64,000 bases of DNA, from positions 5,953,892 to 6,017,891 of the forward strand of contig BSYO01000020.1 in assembly GCA_033239525.1 (NCBI GenBank), read 5' to 3'. The position numbers and the translations under genes were made by a program. Source of the stretch: Nepenthes gracilis (taxonomy: Eukaryota; Streptophyta; Magnoliopsida; Caryophyllales; Nepenthaceae). This document shows positions 20,020-32,918 of the stretch, one piece after another. The notes beneath the pieces are model-generated. The model ran no database searches and was not told the DNA's origin. It worked only from the letters and a program-made list of their open reading frames with translations. Each line of letters starts with the position of its first letter. The first letter of the stretch is position 1.

Positions 20020-23000
20020 TATAGATAAAAGTTGGAGAATCGATACTCTTTGTGTAGGATTATTAGCAGAATTAGCTGAATATTGGAATAGATTTATGCA
20101 CAAATTTTTTATAGTATTGAAAGATAAATATTGTAATAATAAACCATTTTTATAGTAAACAGCAGGAAAAGAAAGGTCAGCTACCCTTCTTTACCTTCCC
20201 CCCACCACTCATCTCTGGCTATAAATGACAGAATCAGTCTCCCCGATAGATATATAACCTCACTTTCTATCCTCAGTTCTGCCGCTTGAAATAGTGTTGA
20301 TCCCATTGAGAGAACGTGAGAGCAGACCAGAAACGACATTCATCTAATTAAAAACAAATTCTATTCTTTTCTTTTGGTGAATAATTTTAAGCCAATTAAA
20401 ATTGGATAAGGGGATCCTATTTTTTTCTCTCCCACGGCCTATTTATCTCCCACACGCGCGCAATCTTTCATCATCCCTATCAGTATTAGAAGAATCAGTT
20501 TCATCGTCCCATGATGAAGCCTTCAAGGCTCCCAGTCACTGTAGATGAAAGTTGAAGAATCGATGCTCTTTTTGTTGGGTTATTAGAAAAATTAGCTAAA
20601 TATCGGAATGGATTATGCACAAATCTTTGATAGTATTGGAAAATAAATATTGTAACAACAAACCATTTTATAACGAATAGCACGACAAGTAAGGTCAGCT
20701 ACCCTTCTCCGCCCTCCCCAACCACTCATCTCTAGCTTTAAATGGCAAAATCTGTCTCCCCGACAAATGTCTCACCTCACTTTCTATCTTCAGCACTGCC
20801 GCTTGAACTAGTGTTGATCTCAGTGTGAGAGTGTGAGAGCAGGGCAGAAACCATAATTATCTAGTTAAAAGCATATTTGACTCTTTTCTTTTAGTGAATA
20901 ATTTTAAGCCAATTAGAATTGGACGAGGGGATCCTGTTTCTTTCTCTCCCGCTTCCTCTTTCACTCCCACACACACGCTATCTTCCATCTTCCCTATCAT
21001 CATCAGACGAATCAGTTTCGTTGTCCCATGATGAAGCTTTCAAGGGCTCTCGGTCTCTGTAAATAAAAGTTAGAGAATCGGTGCTCTTTCAGTGGCCTTA
21101 TTAGCATAATTAGCTAAATATTGGAATGGATTTATGGACAAATTTTTTACCGTATTGGAAGATAAATATTGTAACAATAAACCATTTTATAGCGAATAGT
21201 ATAAAAAGAAAGGTCAGCTACCCTTCTCAGCCTGCCTCCACCACTCATCTCCGACTTTAGATGGTAGAATCTGTCTTCCTGACAAATGTCTCACCTCACT
21301 TTCTATCATTAGCTCTACCACTTGAAGTAGTGTTAATCCCATTGAAAGACCGTGAGAACAGAGCAGAAACTACTGTCATTAAATTAAAAACATATTCTTC
21401 TATTTTGTTTTGGTGAGTAATTTTAAGCCAATTACAACTGGATGAGGGGATCCTGTTTCTTTCTCTCCCACTCATGCACCATCTCCAATCTCTTATCAGT
21501 ATCAGGAGAATCAGTTTGGTCCTCCCATTTTCTGTGGTCATTCAATCTTGAACTGATTTTACGATCATCCTTATCACTAAACTCATTATAATACTTGCGA
21601 GCCAAAGCAGGTCAATCTCTCAGATAAATCACACGAATTATAATATCTGGATTTTCTAGTAATGGACTTTTTCTATAGCTAAAACGTGAAGCCAAAAATC
21701 TCTCAATATAGGATTCGATCTCTAGATGACTGACTGTTAAGCGAAGATAGAATGTTTAAAGGGATGAATCAAACGCTCCTCATCGGCAACCTCGATGGCG
21801 CGTTGAGTCCCGAGTGATGAAGCTTTCAAGGGCTTTCTATCTCAATAGAAAAAGTTAGAAAATCGCTTACTCTTTTTGTGGGGTTATTAGTAGAATTAGT
21901 TGAATATTAGAATGGATTTATGCACAAATTTTTGATAGTATTGGAAGATAAATATTGTTACAATAAACCATTTTACAGTGAATAGTAGAAAAAGAAAGGT
22001 CAGCTACCCTTCTCCTGCCCTCCCCCCACCACTCATCTTAGGCTTTAAATAGTAGAATATGTCTCCCTAATAGATATCTCACCTCACTTTCTATCCTCAA
22101 CTCTGCTGGTTGAAGTAGTGTTGATCACATTGAGAGAGCGTGAGAGTAAAGTAGAAACCACCATCATCTAATTAAAAACAGATTCTTCCCTTTTCTTTTG
22201 GTGAATAATTTTAAGCCAATTAGAACGAGACGAAGGGATCCTATTTCTTTCTCTCCCATTGCCTCTTTTTCTCCCACTCACGCGCCATCTTCCATCATCT
22301 CTGTCAACATCAATCGAATCATTTTCGTTATCCTGTGATGAAGCTTTCAAGGGCTCTCAGTCTTTGTAGATAAATGTTGGAGAATCGCTGCTCTTTCTGT
22401 GGTGTTATTAGCAGAATTAGTTGAATATTGTAATGGATATATGTACAAATTTTTGACAGTATTGGAAGATGAATATTATAACAATAAATCATTTTATAGC
22501 GAATAGTAGGAAAAGAAAGGTCAAGTACCCATCTCCACACATCCTCCACCACTCATCTCTACATTTAAATGGTAGAATCTGTCTCCTCGACAGATATCTC
22601 ACCTCACTTTCTATCCTCTACTCTGCTGCTGGAAGTAGTGGTGATCCCACAGAGAGAGTGTGAGAGCAAAGCAGAAACCACCATCATCTAATTAAAAACA
22701 GATTCTTCTCTTTTATTTTGGTGAATAATTTTAAGCCAGTTAGAACTGGACGAGGGGATCATGTTTCTTTCTCCCCCGCTGCCTCTTTCTCTCTAACTCA
22801 TGCACCATCTTCCATCATCCCTATCAGTATCAGACAAATCAGTTTCATCGTCCTGTTTCCTACGGTCATTCGCTCTGGAACTGATTTTGCGATCATCCTT
22901 ATTACTAGACTCTTTATAATACTTGTGAGCCATAGCAGTCCGATCTCTCAGATAAAGCACACGAATTATAATTTCTAGGTTTTCTAGTAACGGAGTTTTT

Positions 23001-25905
23001 CTATAGCAAAAACGTGAGGCCAAAAATCTCTCAATTTAGGATTCGATCACAAGATGACTTACCATTGAGCGAATATAGAATGTTTCAAAGGATGAAACAA
23101 ATGCTGTTCATTGGCAATCTCAACAGTGCGCTGAGTCCCGGGTGATGAAGATTTCAAGGGCCCTCAGTCTCTGTTGATAAATGTTAGGGAATCGTTGCTC
23201 TTTCTATGGGGTTATTAGCAGAATTAGCTTAATATTAGAATAGATTTATGTGCAAATTTTTTATAGTATTGAAAGATGAACATTGTAACAATAAACCATT
23301 TTATAGCGAATCGCAGCAAAAGAAAGGTTAGCTACCCTTTTTTGCCCGTCCCCTACCACTCATCTCTGGCTTTAAAAGGCAAAATCTATCTCCTCGAAAG
23401 ATATCTCACCTCACTTTCTATCTTCAGCACTGTCACTTGGAGTAGTGTTGATCCCACTGAGAGAGCGTGAGAGCAGAACATAAACCACTATCATCTAATT
23501 AAAAACAGATTCTTCTCTTTTCTTTTGGTGAATAATTTTAAGCTAATTAGAACTATACGAGGTGATCTTGTTTCTTTCTCTCCCACTGCATCTTTCTCTC
23601 CCACTCACGTGCCATCTTTTATCATCCCTATCTGTATCAAGCAAATCAGTTTTGTCATCCCGTGATGAAGCTTTCACAGGCTCTCGGTCTCTGTAGATAA
23701 AATTTGGAGAATTGCTGCTTTTTCTGTGGGGTTATTAGCAGAATTAGCCAAATATTGGAATGGATTTATGCACAAATTTTTTATAGTATTGAAAGATGAA
23801 TATTGTAATAATAAACCATTTTATAGCGAATAGCGGGAAAAAAAAGGCCAGCTACTCTTCTTCGCCCACTCCAGACCACTCATCTCCGGCTTTAAATGGC
23901 AGAATCTGTCTCCCCGACAGATATCTCACCTCACTTTCTGTCCTCAAATCTGCCACTTGAAGTAGTGTTGATCTCACTGAGAGAACATGGGAGTACAGCA
24001 AAAACCACAATCTTCTAATTAAAAACAGATTCTTCTCTTTTCTTTTGGTGAATAATTTTAAGCCAATTAGAACTAGACGAGGGGATCTTGGTTCTTTCTC
24101 TCCCACTGCCTCTTTCTCTCTCACTCACGCGCCATCTTTCATCATCCCTATTAGCATCAGACGAATCAGTTTCCTTGTCCCGTGATGAAGCTTTTAAGGG
24201 CTCTAGGTCTCTATAGATAAAAGTTGGAGAATCACTACTCTTTCTGTGGGGTTATTAGCAGAATTAGCTGAGTATTAGAATAGATTTATGCACAAATTAT
24301 TGACAATATTAGAAGATGAATATTATAACAATAAACTATTTTATAGCGAATAGTAGAAAAAGAAAGGTCAGCTACCCTTCTCAGCACGTTCCCACCACTC
24401 ATCTCTTGCTTTAAATGGCAGAATCCCTCTCCTCAATAGATGCCTCACTTCAGTTTCCATCCTCAGCCCTGCAGCTTAAAGTATTGTTGATCCCACTGAG
24501 AGACCGCGAGAGCAAAGAAGAAACCACCATAATCTAATTAAAAACATATTCTTCTCTTTTCTTTTGGTGAATAATTTTAAACCAATTAGAACTGGGCGAG
24601 GGGATCCGATTTCTTTCTCCCACTGCCTCTTTCTTTCCCACTCACGCGCCATCTTCCATCATCCCTATCAATATTAGACGAATCAGTTTCGTCGTTCTGT
24701 GATAATTCTTTCAAGGGCTCTCGGTCTCTACAGATAAAAGTTAGAGAATGGCCACTCTTTTTGTGTGGTTATTTGCAGAATTACCTAAATATTGAAATGG
24801 ATTTATGAATAAATTTTTGACAGTATTAAAAAATGAATATTGTAACAATAAACCATTTTATAGCGAATAGTAGGAAAAGAAATGTCAGCTACCCTTCTCC
24901 GCCAAACCCCCACCACTCATCTTCGGCTTTAAATAGCAGAATCTATCTCCCCGACAGATTTCTCACCTCACTTTCTATCCTCAACTCTGCCGCTTGAAGT
25001 AGTGTTGATCTCACTGAAAGACCGTGAGAACAGAGCAAAAACCACCATCATCTAATTAACAATAAATTTTTCTCTTTTCTTTTGGTGAATAGTTTTAAGC
25101 CAATTAGAATTGGACGAGAGGATCCTATTTCTTTCTCTCCCACTCACGTGCCATCTTCCATCATCTCTATCAGCATCAGACGAATTAGTTTCATCATACT
25201 GTTTCTTGCTATCATTCAATCTGGAATTGATTTTAGGGTCATCATTATCACTAAACTCGTTATAATACTTGCGAGCTATAGCAGGCCAATCTCTTTAATA
25301 AAATGCACGAATTATATTTTCTAGGTTTTCTGGTAAGAGACGTTTTCTGTTGCTAAAATGTGAAGCCAAAATCTCTAAATTTAGGATTCGATCTCTAGAT
25401 AACTGACCTTTGAGAGAAGATAGAACATTTAAAGCAATGAAACAAACACTATTCATCAGCAACCTCTACGGTGCACTGAGTCCCTAGTGATGGAGCTTTC
25501 AAGGGCTTTCGGTCTCTATAGATAAAAGTTGGAGAATCGCTGCTCTTTCTGTGGGTCTTTAACAGAATTAGGTAAATATTGGAATGGATTTATACACAAA
25601 TTTTTGATAGTATTGGAAGATAAATATTGTAGCAATAAACCATTTTATAGCGAATAGCAGAAAAAAAAAAAAAAAGGTCAGTTACCCTTCTCCGTCCTGC
25701 CCCCACCACTCATCTCCGGCTTTAAAAGGTAGAATCTATCTCCCCGACAAATGTCTCACCTCACTTTCTAACTTCAATTCTACTGCTTAAAGTAGTGTTG
25801 ATCCTACTGAGAGAGCATGAGATCAGAATAGAAACCACCATTATCTAATTAAAAACATATTCTTCTTTTTTTAGTTGGTGAATAATTTTAAGCAGATTAG
25901 AACTC
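20020..25905. repeat. Tandem satellite array, about ten units, two size classes (about 520 and 790 bp)
   Basis: The landmark GTAGATAAAAGTTGGAGAAT recurs near 20024, 20544, 21062, 21848, 22369, 23176, 23696, 24216, 24733 and 25521. The spacings are 520, 518, 786, 521, 807, 520, 520, 517 and 788. Long units hold about 270 extra bases between a GTTTCGTCGTCC-like and a GTGATGAAGCTTTCAAGGG block. Every unit has CACCACTCATCTC, a TTTAAATGG box, CTCACCTCACTTTCTATC and AATAATTTTAAGCCAATTAGAA. No transposon termini or host gene are recognised. Confidence 0.93.
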
Positions 25906-26150
25906 GTCGAAGGCAAAAGCAAATTTTTCTTCGGGTGTCTTGAGTGCAGCACCTAAAATACCCCAAGAAATTGCCATATTTACAGAGAGGCCATCTTGAG
26001 GAGGAAAAATGTGATATTTTCAATACATCAGGTGACGTAAGCAGGTAGGGGGTGCCATTGACTAATTGCTCTGTTGTACAGGGGTTTGCAGAAAAATAAA
26101 AAAAAAAGAAAAGAAAAGAAAAGAAAATGTTATTTTAATTAAATTTTTTA
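25906..26150 (-). other. Spacer between satellite and LINE; possible gene-fragment exon
   Basis: On the minus strand a short open stretch (about 26030-25900) reads FPPQDGLSVNM, AISWGILGAALKTPEEKFAF and AFDEF, then stops at the satellite border. It looks like protein sequence but I do not recognise the family. The remainder (26090-26150) is A/T-rich. Confidence 0.25.
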
Positions 26151-26649
26151 AAAAAATTTATTTATTTTTTTGATAAGTAAGAACTTATATTAAATAAAAT
26201 TTTTATAGAAATCTATGTTCTAACTCGTAACTTCAAATATTTTATCGACTTGAAGTGAAAACATAGATGTTAGGACATCCCCAAGCAAACTTCCCCGGGT
26301 AACATAATAACAGAAATGTATTTAGAGAGGACTTGTACTCCGTCAGACTAAAACCTAAGCCAACATGTATATAATTTAAAATACACATCAAGATGTATAA
26401 CACCACACGCAGGTAAGAAAGGGTGACATAAGCAGAAACCCATGGATACTCCTCATGCTGCCACGCCAAGAGGACGGGGACGAACATAGCACCATGCCGG
26501 CATACCAGGAGATTTTGACAACTCCGCATCAGCAACAAACCAGAATAAATCTAGAGAGTAGTAGGCGCTCCAATCAGCAATAACTAGGACATTCCACCAT
26601 ATCAGATACCAAGAAAGCGGCAGGAAAGCAATAGCCATAATCCCCGGGA

Positions 26650-26830
26650 TAAGGCAAAGACCTAAATCCCAAATTGGCCGGTCAAAAGGTTGACTGGCCG
26701 GACCCCTCTCTCCCTCTCTTTTTTTTTTTTATAGCCACATGCCCATGGGATAAAGACCAAGTCCCAAACCCCAAAATGGGCCGGTCGAAGGTTGACTGGC
26801 AAGTAGTTTTTTTTTTTCCTTTAATACACT
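26650..26830 (-). repeat. Duplicated LINE 3'-UTR segment with internal poly(A)
   Basis: Two similar blocks of about 100 bp (around 26650-26735 and 26750-26820 on the plus strand) each hold a GGCCGGTC..GGTTGACTGGC palindrome followed by a T10 or longer run, which is poly(A) on the LINE strand. The doubled UTR-plus-poly(A) unit suggests slippage or a tailed insertion during retroposition. Confidence 0.6.
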
Positions 26831-26922
26831 TGAAGCCACTGTCTCTCCTAGGAACAGATAGTGTGAATTTATGGCGCACAGTTTCTATAATCTGGGTGAC
26901 CAATTGTGCATCAATGTTGCTT

Positions 26923-29900
26923 CTAGAATTGTTTAAAATCCTTTGATTTCTCTCCTTCCAAATAAAAGTAAATCGAAGCCACGAATGTAAGGCGGAAAGA
27001 GAGGGCTTTGGGGTTAGTTCCTTTCCATTTATTACCCGCCCATAAGATATCCGAATTCAAGTCATGGAATGGCCACTGCATCCCAGCCTTCCGACATCTC
27101 TGTAGCCATACCTCACTGGTGTATTCACAATTAAAGAAGAGCCGATCATGATTCTCCATTGTTGTTTTACAGAATTGGCATGTATCCGAGGCATTGATAA
27201 ATCTATTGATGCCATCCATTGTACTAAGCTTCTTACGAACACACAACCATAAAACAAAAGCTAAGCAGGGATGTAGTGAGGACCCCAAACCAGCGAGGCC
27301 CAAGCCATCTTCCCCTTGGAGCCTTGAAAGAGGTCATACACCGATCGAACCGAAAAATGACCATCCATGGTCAAACTCCAACTAATCTTGTCATGCCCAT
27401 CTGGGTTACGCTTGTAATCAGGCATTTGCTCGATAATGAAATTCATCTGCGCATCTTCATTCGGCCATTTCCATTCACCATCACAAATAATAGTTTGGAC
27501 CTTGGCATCCATGGGAATGCCTGTGACAATTGTCACTCTTGCCTCATATTTGTCACATAGCAGACCCATTGGATGCCAATTGTTAGTCCATATGTGTGTC
27601 GGTAAGCCATTTCCAATAACATATCGAATGCAATGTTGCACGTCAGAACGAATTTTCATTATTTTCTTCCAGCCCCATGGGGGCGTAACAAAGGGATTTT
27701 AATAGTCCGATACTTCATCTTTGACTACACTGCGGCACCCAAAAACCCAAATGGATTCCCGACATTTGTGATGATTCGCCGCTACAGAGGCTTACAAAAA
27801 GAGCTTGTCGGGATGTTTGCAAGTTTTTAATTACCAGGCCGCCTTGTATTTTAGGTGAGCAGACTTCATCCCAAGCCACTTTGGCATACGTCTTGCCATT
27901 AATGTTCCCATGCCATAGGAATCTCCGAATGAGACCCTCAACTTCCTTCGGGAGGGCTTTCGGGAGAATGAAAATGGAAGTCCAATAAAAATGAATTGAT
28001 GACAAGATAGAGTTGACAAGTTGTAAGCGCCCTCCGAAAGAGAGCCATTTGTTTTTCCACAAGACAATCCTTTTCTTTATTCTATCAATAAGGGGTTGGT
28101 AGTCCTTGATTCTCAAACGAGTAGTGATGAGTGGAACTCCCAAATATCTAATGGGGAGCCGCCCCTTTGTATACCCAAGAATGTGAATTATTTCATCCGC
28201 GTGATTGGGTATTTCAGTGCACAACAAAACCTCACTCTTATCCGTATTAGCCACAAAGCCCGATAGGATCTGGAAATTCCTAGAGGCACTCATGTAATAT
28301 TCTGGCAGAAACAGGGTCAGCCTTTGAAAATAATAACAAGTCATCCACAAAAGCAAGTATCACTGTTTGAGTGTCCTTGCATTTCTAATGGAATTGAAAT
28401 AATTTATTACGCCTAGCTTTCATCTCTATTATTCCGTTGAGGACTTCCATGGCCAAAACAAAAAGGTATGGTGAGAAGGGGTCGCCTTGTCTCAGGCCTT
28501 TGGCACATTTGAAAAAACCCACCGATTCTCCATTTATGTTTACTAAAAACGACATGGTTGTGATGCACTGTTGTATCCAGATGATCATCTAGATGGGGAA
28601 CCCCATCAGATGTAGGATGGCAAGAATGAAGTCTCAATGGATAGAGTCATACGCTTTCATCAGATCAACTTTCATGACACATTTAGGCTCACCCTTATCG
28701 AAGTGATAACGATGTAGGAGCTCCTGAGCCAAAAGGATGTTGTCACTAATTTGTCTCCTAGCAACAAATGCCATCTGGCACTTATCCACCAAGATAGGCA
28801 TTGTACCACGAATTCGGTTAGCAATAACCTTCGAAATTATCTTGTATATTATATTACAGCAAGAGATTGGCCGATAATCTGTCACCTTAGTAGGGGAAAT
28901 TATCTTTGGGATAAGACCAATGATCGTAGCATTTACCTGTTTAAGGAGCTTTCCATTAGTGGAGAAGTCCTGAACAGCTTCCACAACCAAAGGCCCTACA
29001 ATGCGCCATGAGTCCTTGTAAAACTTTGAAAAGAACCCATCAGGGCCAAGGGTTTTAGAGTCACCGATGGAGAGGAGAGCCCTCTGAATCTCATCCTCTA
29101 GCACCGGGTTATAAAGAGCCTCTTTGACTGACTGAGGAAGTGTGCGCAAGATATACGGGCAAAGTCTCTCCAAATCTGCGATTTGGAGTCCGTCTTTGCC
29201 TCGCAAACTCATGAAGTGGGCAAGTTGATCGGTTCAGACATCTTCCTTGCCGTAATTTCTCCGTAAATCGCAGTAAGGGAGAGGATTCGATTGCTGTTGG
29301 ATTTGCCATTAATGGAGTGAAAAAAATATCTTGAGCATTGATCACTTTCCTTAAGCCAGTGGATCTTAGCCTTTTGGTGTAAGAACTCAATTTCTTTAGT
29401 CATAGCTCGAAGGTAATCAGCCTTACAAGATCATTCAATCTCATAAGAGTTACCACTACCAGTAGGGTTGAGTTGAACTTTCTGGGCATCCTCCAAAGCT
29501 CTCCGAGTGGCTACTTCCTTGAAGATACTCCCAGCTGAGGTGTTGAGATCTTTGGGAAACCATTTAGTGGTTTTCAACTTCATCACTAGTCTAACACAAG
29601 GGAGTACCATATCTTTCTTCCTGCCATGCTTCCTTGTGATTTAGAATCGAGGGTGAGATGTAATGAGTTGTTAAATTTGAACATGCCTTTTCATTTTTGA
29701 GAAGTATTCTAGATTCAGTATCAGGAGAATGATGGGATAATCTAGCGGGAGGGAAAGTGGCTTTATACCAGGCATGGTGAAGGAGCCAAATGCCATTAAC
29801 TAAAACACGATCAAGCTTCCTGTATAATTGAGTAGTTGCATCACGGCCATCATGACATGTGTAAAAGGATCCCTCATGACAAATATCGGTAAGGTTGCAA

Positions 29901-30412
29901 TCCAAAAGGCAGGAGTTAAGGTCCACGCTACTACGCACATTCCAATTACCATCCAACCCTTCAGATGGCTCTCGGATGGCGTTAAAGTTTCCCAGAGCGG
30001 CCCATGGCAAATCATGAACAAGGTTACTCATCCTCCGTAAGCTATCCCAATGGTCGCGCCTCTAGATTTCTGAGTTGGCACCATATATAATTGAGATAAG
30101 TCTATCCTTCTGATCAGGTCTGTAAGAAACTTTACAATGGATGGCTTGATCCTCCATAGAAATAATATCCAGATCAACTTGATCAGGATTCCATTCAATC
30201 CAAATACGCCCATTGGAAGTATCAGAATAGTTCATGGACCATTTCCAAGTGGGCATAAGGTTACACGCTATTAAAGCAGCATTCCGCTCTCTAACCTTCA
30301 TTTCAACCAAACCCACTATATCATAACAAGATGACATAATAAATTGACAGGTTTCATGTCTCATAATCTTACCATTCAGACCTCGAACATTCCAACAAGC
30401 AATACTAATCAT
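26923..30412 (-). pseudogene. LINE ORF2: endonuclease, reverse transcriptase, zf-RVT
   Basis: The start is at 30412 (MISIACWNVRGLNGKIMRHE). The AP-like endonuclease runs to about 29600 but its GDFNAIR block reads GNFNAIR and SDHSP reads SHHSP, so two catalytic positions are altered. RT follows: LGPDGFFSKFYKDSW (about 29040), YRPISCCNIIYKIISKVIAN (about 28860), KGLRQGDPFSPYLFVLAMEV (about 28480), and FVDD (about 28350). LGYTKGRLPIRYLGVPLI and WKNKWLSFGGRLQLVNSILS mark the post-RT region. zf-RVT (CQFCKTTMENHDRLFFNCEY) is at about 27180-27120. Stops and several frame changes break it. The protein would nick target DNA and copy LINE RNA. Confidence 0.92.
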
Positions 30413-31869
30413 GGGTATTGGAGGTGCAGGAGGTTTTCCTTTTCGCCCGTTTATGTTTTTTTATGGGCAGAGTTCGATTTCGGACCTTTAGGTGAAGGTT
30501 TATCATTTACTGAAAGATCTGGAGATCTCCCGCACCCTGTGCTTATGCTGTCCTTACACTTCTCGTTATAGCATTTTCCAATCTTTAAAGGGGAGGCAGG
30601 ACCAACAACAGGCATATTAAAGCTGAAGGCTCCTTCACTTAAGGAATGGCAAATGTACCCCACTCGTTGTGGATGAGGTGTCCTCAGGTTTAGTTTTATC
30701 TTGCCCAGCATCGGTTGGAGGAGGAACCATCCTCACAGGTCCAGGATTCTTTAGGTACTTATTAATTTGGGAACAGGAATATTTCGTCACCTGGCGGAGG
30801 CAAGTTACGGCCCTCTCTTCTGCTATCTAAACCAGCTGCCCCCATCATGCTAGTTATAGAACTAACGCAGGATGGGTTAGCACTCTACTGTTGATCAGAA
30901 CCTTCCTGCACCACTATGTGCAGGAGGTAGACTTAGCATCTTCTGATAGGGCATGAGTGACTAGTGGAGCGTTCTCGGAACAGCTCTCTAACTGCATTAT
31001 GCTGATCAAAATCTTCCTTAGCTTCAAGTAAGCCGTCCTTGTCTCCAGTATTAACTTTTAAACAATCAGGAACTATGTCCTCATATGCATTACCATCACC
31101 CAGGATCAAAATATCTTCTTCTGCATTATCTTGAAGAATGGCAAAAGAGTTGGTAGCAAGCGCTTTAGATCCAGCAGCCACCGAAACTTTTGGATATTCA
31201 GGATTCTCCTTGTCCTCCTTTGTAGATTTAACTTGATCTCCAAGAGGATTTGGAACTATGTGCCCGGTAGTTCTAAATTTAAAGCTAGTTTTACAATTGT
31301 CCTTGGAATGCCCCGTGAGTTTACAAAGTTCACAGTAGAGTGGCTTCCATTGGTATTCTACCACCACTTCAACTTGATGTTGCAACCCCACAGCGCCACC
31401 AGATTGGAGGATGATTTTGTCAGGAAAAGAAGATGATGCTACAATTTCAACACAAACACAGGCATACTTCATTCACTCCATTTTAGCTGTAGGAGCGTCC
31501 AATCGAATGGGTCTTCCGATAGCGCTAGCTATCCAACTAAGTCCTAAGAGGGTCCAGAACTAAATAGGAACATTCAACAGATTGATCCAGATAAGGAAGC
31601 TTTTATGTTCCGCCTTGGTGAATTTCATTCCAGGTTTCCACTTTTTTAGTAATAAAGTTTGCCCAGCAAAAGCCCAAGGGCCATGGTTCAAACATTTCTT
31701 CAACATCGATTCATTTTGAAAACGGAAAATAAAGAAGTCCTTATGGCTTTCAGCAACATGTGATATCCCAAACCTTGCCCATATCTTACGGGCAATGTGG
31801 TTGACTGCATGGAAATTCAAGGGTTTATCATAGAAGTAACCCACCAGAGATGAGCCCCACAGATCATTG

Positions 31870-32918
31870 TGTTGGCTTTGGTCACTCCCTTGTGGGTAAC
31901 CCAACAAACTCGTTTTCATCGGAGGATTTTCGGAGAGCAAATAACGGAGTTCATTTGGTTGAAATCAGAAAACATTAAGCCGGCCAACTAGATGTTGACC
32001 TTGGGAAGGAAAATTCGGCCAATGTGAGGCCGACCGCCTGGGGCCGCAGGAGCACGATGGCGTGGATCGCAACAAGATGGCCGGGTCAGAGGTTGGCCCG
32101 AGGATCAACGGAGGGTTGACCGGATGGCGGGAGTCTCACGGAAGGTGGACGGGCAAGCAGAGACGGTCAATCGGAAAAGTTGACTTGCCGGCAACATGGG
32201 GAGGCGTGGGAAGATGGCAATGAAGAGAGGACGGATGTCTTTCAGAGGATTGGTCGACAGTGGGCGTGGGCACGCTCACGAGCACGCGGCTCGCCTGAGC
32301 GACGAGCATGCGCCGTCTGCGGGGGCATGGGCCTGAGCAGCAGCTCGAATTGGTGAAGACGTGGTGGCACCTATCATCAGACAAGTGGTGACCCAGTGGC
32401 GGATTGAGATTATATGAGCCAGACGTCTATATATGAGCACCAAGAGCTTTTGAGGTGTAAAAGGCCTTGGGTCCAAATGAATGGTGCCCCAGTGGTGACC
32501 GACCAGGTGTGGAGAGGACACCCGGCGCTGCGCTGCCGCCATGCCGGGGTGAAACGGTGGGGGATTGTTTCTAACACTTGTAAAATGTAGAGGAGTGCAC
32601 CACCATGTGAGGGAAGAAAGAAAAGCAGAGAGTAAAAGAGTGAGAGTGTTTCTCGTTTACTACGGTGAGGTTTTTTTTGTTATCTCAGTGTGTAGCGGAT
32701 ACTCCATCTCGGGGTTTTGTAACCCATTTACATTAGTAGATTTGATGGTGGGCTATGTGAACTCGTGGTTTTTCCTCTTGGTTTGGGAAGGGTTTCCACG
32801 TAAAGATCGCATGCATCTCTTGTTCTTTTTTGTTCCTACTAAATGGTGGCTGTCGATGACGGGGGTTGAGTTTCCACAATGCGGGATCTAGTGGATCCGG
32901 GTCTTCCGACCCCCCACA
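31870..32918 (+). repeat. LTR A (5' LTR, 1049 bp)
   Basis: It begins TGTTGGCTTTGG and ends CCCCCCACA. TATATATG at about 32428-32435 is the likely core promoter. It aligns with LTR B over its length, including GGTTTCCACGTAAAG and GGTGGCTGTCGATGACGGGG. Confidence 0.9.

Noticed and set aside
16217..20023. CTATA direct repeat at both ends of the long LTR, read at first as a target-site duplication
   Set aside because: CTATAGATAAAAG is ordinary satellite sequence at the right end and the left flank is Tat LTR, so the match is chance.
20020..25905. Array considered as CRISPR or ribosomal intergenic spacer
   Set aside because: Units are over 500 bp with no short spacers, no rRNA sequence flanks the array, and the setting is a plant nucleus.
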